64,000 nucleotides of DNA from Poronia punctata. Its lineage: Eukaryota > Ascomycota > Sordariomycetes > Xylariales > Xylariaceae. A model generated the notes under the pieces. That model worked only from the letters and a program-made list of their open reading frames with translations. It was not told where the DNA came from and did no database searches. The stretch's first letter is position 1. Each line of letters opens with the position of its first letter. The position numbers and the translations under genes are program-made. Location: NCBI GenBank assembly GCA_022579005.1, contig MU401552.1, forward strand, positions 1-64,000, read 5' to 3'. Shown here in pieces: positions 59,142 through 64,000 of the stretch.

Positions 59142-59518
59142 CTCTTCTTATCTTTTTTTTTTAATTCTTCTGGCGGCCTGGTAGGTCGTGTGAAGAAGAT
59201 GAGAACATGTTAAACTAGGTACCTAGGTACTTGGTTAACTGTAATCCACATGGTATATGTTTTTTTCTCTTCTTTGAAACTTTCGGTGTATTGCTCTTAT
59301 GCCATGGTAGTGGTGTTTCTCCTCGGCAACAGTCTGTGCAAGGTGAGGTAGGGAAGGTTAAATTCTTGTGTTTTATCGTAACACCTATGTGTTTTCTAGT
59401 AGCGTCGACCAGGCGGTAGGTTAGGATCTCGAGAGAAATAAACTGAAACTCGCAGTAGGAATAAAAAGTCTCTATAAATACGATATCCTCTTATACGCCA
59501 AGTTCCTGTAAATCTATG

Positions 59519-59562
<44 letters not shown>

Positions 59563-59640
59563 CTATTTCATACAAAAGGCCTATTTATCCATCTATCCCG
59601 TCCCATCTCTTAAAAGTTAAGACTGAGCCAAGGGAGGTAT
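59142..59640. other. intergenic with (GT)20 microsatellite
   Basis: No gene after the 5S terminator. A perfect GT dinucleotide repeat of 20 units lies at 59521-59560, about 80 bp from the GMC gene stop. A TAGGTACCTAGGTACTTGG palindromic motif sits near 59216. Confidence 0.8.
59152..59162 (+). terminator. RNA polymerase III T-run after 5S gene
   Basis: An uninterrupted run of at least ten T residues begins about 11 bases after the 5S 3' end, the usual Pol III stop signal. Confidence 0.8.
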
Positions 59641-61559
59641 CTAATCACAATTCCCTGCGATATCGCAAGCAATCTTCTCAGCCAAGGCATAAACAGTCGA
59701 CTGCGGATGTCCAGGCGGCAAAAGCGGAAAAGCAGAAGCATCGACAACGCGCAGACCCTCGACACCATATACGCGAGCCCGCGCATCGACAACAGCCGAG
59801 GCATCATCTTCCTTGCCCATCTTATTCGTGCAAGAGGCGTGATAGATGGCGTTATAGCTCCGGCGGATCGACGCGAGGATTTCTTCGTCTGTGGCGATTT
59901 CCGGACCGGGGTAGATCTCTTCGCCGATGACCAACTCTTGCATTACGTCTGTTGCCCAGAATTCGCGCGCGCGTTTGAATGCTGCGATGGCGACGGCCAC
60001 GTCGGCCGGGTGGGTTAGGGAGTTGGGGTCGATGACGGGATGGACGGATGTGTCGGGGGAAGAGATGGAGACGCTGCCGCGGGATTGAGAGGATACGACG
60101 GCGCAGACGAGCGTGCCGTAGTTATACCCGTCTGCGGGGTCGGCGAAGCGCGAGTCGAAATCCTCGCCGAGCCAGGAGCCGAGGGAGATGTATTCGGCCT
60201 CGGGCCAGTCGTCGGGTAAAGAGTCGAGGAGGGAGAGAGTTTCGTTGGACCAGTCTTTTCGTAGGTGGGAGGGGATCTTTTCCCAGCCTATCACGTCGGC
60301 GGTCGGGTTTGTGTAGATGCCTGTGGCGTTTGTTTGGAATAGCGTCTGTTGCTCGGCGGCGAATTCGGGGTTTATTAATGAGGAGAAGGTGATGGCGTTG
60401 ATGCGGTAGGTTATGCCGTAGTATATGTGGTCCTGTAGGTTTTGTCCCACGCCCGGCCTGTCGGCTACTACGGGGATGTCGAGGCTTTGGAGAGTTTCCG
60501 AGGGCCCGATGCCTGAGACCATTAATAGCTGGGGCGAGCCGAAGACGCCGGCTGATACGATTACTTCCTTGTTGGCTTTCAAAGTGTACTTGGCACCCAT
60601 GGTATCTACGACCACACCGGTGGCTTTCTTCTCCTCGTCGAACAGGATCTTCTTGGCTAATGTTAGGTGGTATAGGTAGAGGTCTGGGTTGCCGAGATTC
60701 GGTTGCAGATATGCGGTCGAGGAGGAGTCGCGCAACATGGTCTCGGCGTCGATGGAAAAGGTAGCGTAGGCCTGGCCGATCAACTTGCCGCCATTGAACC
60801 CGGGAATAACAGGGATATCGATGGCCTTGAGACCTTCCACCACCCATGTGGCGATTGCTTGGGGCCAGTTAGGGTACGAGGCAGAGACTGGACCTCCTTT
60901 GCCGACTGATTCCTCCTCGTACTCAGGGGTCGAGTTGGAAGGTCTCGCGTCCATGTTCGGAGGGGAAAAGTCGACGCTCTTCTGGAACCAAGGGAGGAAA
61001 TTGGACCAGGTGTAGCTGTCGTCTCCTACTTCATCGGCCCAGTTTTGGTACGAACCCTCCGTTCCACGTTGATATACCATGAAGTTCCTCGACGAGCCCC
61101 CACCGAATGTCTTACCCGCAGCATAATGAAGCGTCAAGTTATTTGCACCCTATACCCTCGTGTTAGTGAACCGTTTCATCGAGTGCGTAAGTAGAGTCAA
61201 GATATAAAAATACGCACAGCTTGGGGTGTCGTCAAATAACCCCAGTCTATTAATGGTTGCCAATCATCGACCCCTTTTCCTGTGAAAGCACCGTCCCCAC
61301 CAGGAACCATGCTATTGTTTCCATTGCTCAGCTCGTAAAACGTGCCGGCTTCGACGACGGCAACGGTGCCGGCGCGTTGTTCGACCAGTCTGGCGGCTAC
61401 GGCGAGACCTGCTGTGCCACCTCCCACTATCACGTAGTCGTACGTTGCATTGTCGCCCGGGATTCCAAACGAGGACCCGAGAAGGCGGGAGGGGTCGCCA
61501 AGAGCCGACACAGAGCCGGCTGCAAGGGCTGTCAGAGCCCAGGTTGCTATCCGCGACAT
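59641..61559 (-). CDS. secreted GMC oxidoreductase (FAD, alcohol/sugar oxidase-like)
   Basis: Exons 61559-61218 and 61149-59641 encode 616 aa. Residues 1-19 are a signal peptide (TWALTALAAGSVSA). The FAD site is YDYVIVGGGTAGLAVAARLV (GGGTAG at 46-51), followed by the GMC signatures GKTFGGGSSRNFMVYQRG and VSAGVFGSPQLLMVSGIGPS. The C-terminal domain carries the two catalytic positions: His in YHASCTNKMG and His in LPPGHPQSTVY. Several N-glycosylation sequons occur. Such enzymes oxidise aryl alcohols, glucose or other alcohols and supply hydrogen peroxide outside the cell, often for lignocellulose attack. The exact substrate cannot be told; the fold resembles the aryl-alcohol/glucose oxidase branch. 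Confidence 0.92.
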
Positions 61560-62494
61560 TTGACTGGCCAGCTTGGGGTTACGTTTTCTATCGAAGATGC
61601 GGAAATAACCCGATAGAGATGTACACACCTATCATACAACAAAAGAGTGGCGGCAAACTGCTGGGGAAAGTCATCGTCGTTTTTCACGTGCATATGTCAG
61701 GCGAAGCACTTACTCTATATAAGCCATTCGTATAGGTAAAGTAAGCTACGAGTAGATACTCGACCTTGTACGTTTTGATGACATATCCGATGGGCCTTTT
61801 TCGAACTGTTCCTTCGCCTTACGAGTCCAGCTAGAGCTTTCGGCTCTTTAGACGCGCAGTTTAGACGGGCCATGTTGAGCTGAGCGGATGTTTCACAACT
61901 GCTTGCATGGCCGGTATTACGCTACCGAGACGAAGAAGATCGAAATGTTAGACTGTTTCGGGACTATGTATGTCCTAGCTTGGATTTGGTGTCCGGGTTT
62001 GTCTCTGTATATTATGAATCTGGTCAAGCATCTCGTGATGCTACAGTAAGCAACGACGGGGCCTACAGTCAATGTGGTTCTTGGCGTACACCAAAGAGGA
62101 AACCAAAGACTGGCTATCGGACCAAGCGATGATACTTTACCACGCGAGGGAAGAGTCGGGGGCGGGGAGATTTGGAATCATTCATGCACATAAGCTAATT
62201 GTCTCGTTTCTTTCGTTGGCTTGGCAATAGTTCCGAGTTGTAAGCAAGTCGTGTGCCATCATCCATGTGGGAGCGGGAGGTGGCATCTTGTTGGTGTGAA
62301 CACTGAACACTGAACACTGAACTGGCGGGTGATACTACGGCGGACGATAGAGCTGACTGTTCGTTTTCAACTTTTCGTCGTTTTTTCGTGTTAGGTCCAC
62401 CCTAATGCCAAAGGGGTATAGGCGTTATTTACATAAATCAGTTAAACCGGAATTTCTAGACCTTGGCAGTAAGTTATTCGCAATTAGCCCTTGG
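61560..62494. other. upstream region of GMC gene
   Basis: Holds an E-box-like CACGTG at 61685-61690 and a TATATAA element near 61717, both within 170 bp of the GMC start. A tandem of AACACTG (three copies) lies near 62299-62322. No gene is recognised. Confidence 0.5.
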
Positions 62495-62690
62495 CAATTG
62501 CAGCTATTCCCAATTGCAGCCATTCCCAATTGCAGCCATTCCCAATTGCAGCCATTCCCAATTGCAGCCATTCCCAATTGCAGCCATTCCCAATTGCAGC
62601 CATTCCCAATTGCAAGGTCTTTTGCAATTGCAAGGTCTTTTGCAATTGCAGCTATTCCCAATTGCAGCCATTTCTAATTGCAAAGGTTGT
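62495..62690. repeat. minisatellite, 16-bp CAATTG-based unit
   Basis: Seven head-to-tail copies of CAATTGCAG(C/T)ATTCC-type units (CAATTGCAGCCATTCC) start at 62495 and recur every 16 bp. Two 18-bp variants with CAATTGCAAGGTCTTTTG and two more 16-bp copies follow. Each unit carries the palindrome CAATTG. Confidence 0.93.
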
Positions 62691-62747
62691 AATTACAAGG
62701 TCCGCAGCTAATTCCTATTCGCTGCCACTTTTAAAGTGGGTCGGCTA

Positions 62748-62785
62748 GCCACATACCTAGCCACACACCTAGCCACACCTTGCGG
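62748..62785. repeat. short tandem of CTAGCCACA(C)AC
   Basis: Three consecutive CTAGCCACA-type units separate the 16-bp minisatellite from the 59-bp repeat. They add to the repeat cluster but are too short to define further. Confidence 0.75.
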
Positions 62786-62830
62786 GGCCGCTTGTTATAG
62801 CAGCCAATTGCAGGGCCCTTGTGTCATGGC

Positions 62831-62990
62831 CACTTTGCAAGGCCCTTGGTTATGGCAGCCAATTCGCAAGGTCCAAGGTCATGGCCAGTCACTTTGCAAG
62901 GCCCTTGGTTATGGCAGCCAATTCGCAAGGTCCAAGGTCATAACAGTCAATTTGCAAGGTCCAAGGTTATAGCAGCCAATTGCATAAGGT
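62831..62990. repeat. minisatellite, 59-bp unit
   Basis: CACTTTGCAAGGCCCTTGG followed by TTATGGCAGCCAATTCGCAA and GGTCCAAGGTCATGGCC repeats with a 59-bp period (62831 and 62890). Partial flanking copies lie on both sides. The word GCAGCCAATT links it to the 16-bp array nearby, so the two arrays seem related. Confidence 0.88.
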
Positions 62991-64000
62991 ATAAATGCAA
63001 TGCATATAGAAGTGATAGGGCCCTTACCCTAACCGGTAGGTGCAATTTACCAAATTTACATTGGTGTGAGTTTAGGAAAACGAACAGTCGGCTCTATCGT
63101 CCGCCGTAGATACCCAGTCTGAAGTCACGTGTGGTACGTTTACATGCATATAAGGGACGAAAAAAGTGGTGTATGCAAATCACTAAAGGTTTTCACATTA
63201 TCGGTGTACAAGTGCGTCTAGCATCAGAGTACCTCCCCCGGTTCCATGACCCATCCCGTCCCGTCCCGTCCCCTATCCAAGTTCGCCGTGATGGATGACC
63301 AGCAATACGAGTAAAGGTGCGTTCAGTCCCACAGATAATTCGGTTTGGCTTACCATAGCAATCGAAATTCCAAGAAGATTGGCGGGAACCAGTGCCACCT
63401 GTGCCGCATGACGACCTTTTCTTCATCGTACATTGCCGACCGGATATAACTTCATTTTCATCGTAGGTCTGTGTTTGTTCAAGTGGAGCGTCATCTATCA
63501 CCGTTTTATCTCCGTACATAGGGGAGAGGATAAAGATGCATGGAAGTATACACTAGGACATAGTACCTAACTGGCCTAGATCTCTCCTACGAGTAAGTCA
63601 ACATAAGCACGCTTTAGATAGGGGTAAAAAGCACATGTCGGAACCTAGACAGTCTTGACTATCGTCCGTCAGCTGCCGGGGAGAAAAAAGTTGAAGAAGC
63701 AAGGAACAAGGGTCGAATATGACAAGTATCTTGTGAGTAGTCTCTGTTCAATTTCTTACCTTTCCTCTGTCGTATATAATTAGAGCGTGCTCAAGCCGCA
63801 GTTGTCAAGTCATGTACTAGGCATACTCGCGCGTCTAGGCCCGAAGTAATATGTACTTAGGTACAGTACGTGAAACAGGTCACAAGCTCACAGGGAGAAT
63901 CAAACTAGGCCGGCTTCTTGAGTACTGATACTCTTTTCAGTGGAGATGGGTAGGGCTAGTTAAGTATCTTAGGTAACTCGTGATGGGGAGTTTGGTGCAG
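62991..64000. other. right end, no gene recognised
   Basis: Only short frames without features. A CCCGT pentamer repeats three times near 63256-63272. The window edge prevents judging any gene that starts beyond it. Confidence 0.45.

Noticed and set aside
62495..62690. CRISPR-like regularly spaced repeats
   Set aside because: Units are contiguous without unique spacers and the organism is a fungus; this is a minisatellite.
63193..63519. 108-codon minus-strand frame at the right end
   Set aside because: Starts without upstream support, low-complexity Arg/Gly/Thr content, and overlaps a CCCGT repeat.

Overview
This window looks like nuclear DNA of a filamentous ascomycete, most likely a Sordariomycete. 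The genes carry short GT-AG introns of about 50-250 nt. Every recognisable housekeeping protein is of fungal type. There is a dispersed single 5S rRNA gene. The left 6.8 kb is an almost gene-free A/T block of the kind left by repeat-induced point mutation (RIP). Coding capacity is split over both strands with intergenic gaps of 0.1-2.5 kb, and nothing is arranged as an operon.

Left flank (1-11.4 kb), accessory: a RIP-like AT-rich block (1 to about 6770) with two tandem-repeat arrays. It ends abruptly at a small perfect inverted repeat. Then come a small secreted-protein gene (7782-8108) and two broken genes. One is a fungal HNH-nuclease relic that uses three reading frames and has an internal stop. 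The other is a relic of a fungal rhodopsin-like membrane protein.

Core (11.4-61.6 kb), mostly conserved genes: GUF1 (-), MAD2 (+), UBP14 (-), ISU1 (+), UTP15 (-), a secreted type-B carboxylesterase (+), an MFS transporter (+), a coiled-coil M-protein-repeat-like protein (-), the divergent ribosomal protein pair RPL30 (-) / RPL10 (+), two uncharacterised proteins of 578 and 1030 residues (+), a potassium-channel-beta-type aldo/keto reductase (+), a single-pass membrane protein (-), TFB5 (+), a dienoyl-CoA isomerase-like protein (-), RFT1 (+) and DBP3 (-) tail to tail, a 5S rRNA gene (+), and a secreted GMC oxidoreductase (-). Most genes have introns, so single-frame ORFs misplace many ends. 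I rebuilt exons by splice signals, phase and family similarity. RPL30 (nine exons, two of them 16 and 19 nt) and TFB5 (three small exons) are almost invisible to ORF finding.

Right flank (61.6-64 kb): no gene recognised, but a dense minisatellite cluster built on CAATTG-centred units.

The conserved genes serve general cell functions: mitochondrial translation, Fe-S assembly, rRNA processing, ribosome, spindle checkpoint, ubiquitin recycling, TFIIH, N-glycosylation and beta-oxidation. They do not form one pathway. I see no biosynthetic cluster, CRISPR, or convincing new multi-gene system. The most unusual material is the RIP block with its boundary hairpin, the neighbouring secreted protein and decayed genes, the micro-exon RPL30 gene, a GC-AG intron, two orphan-type large proteins and the right-hand minisatellites.
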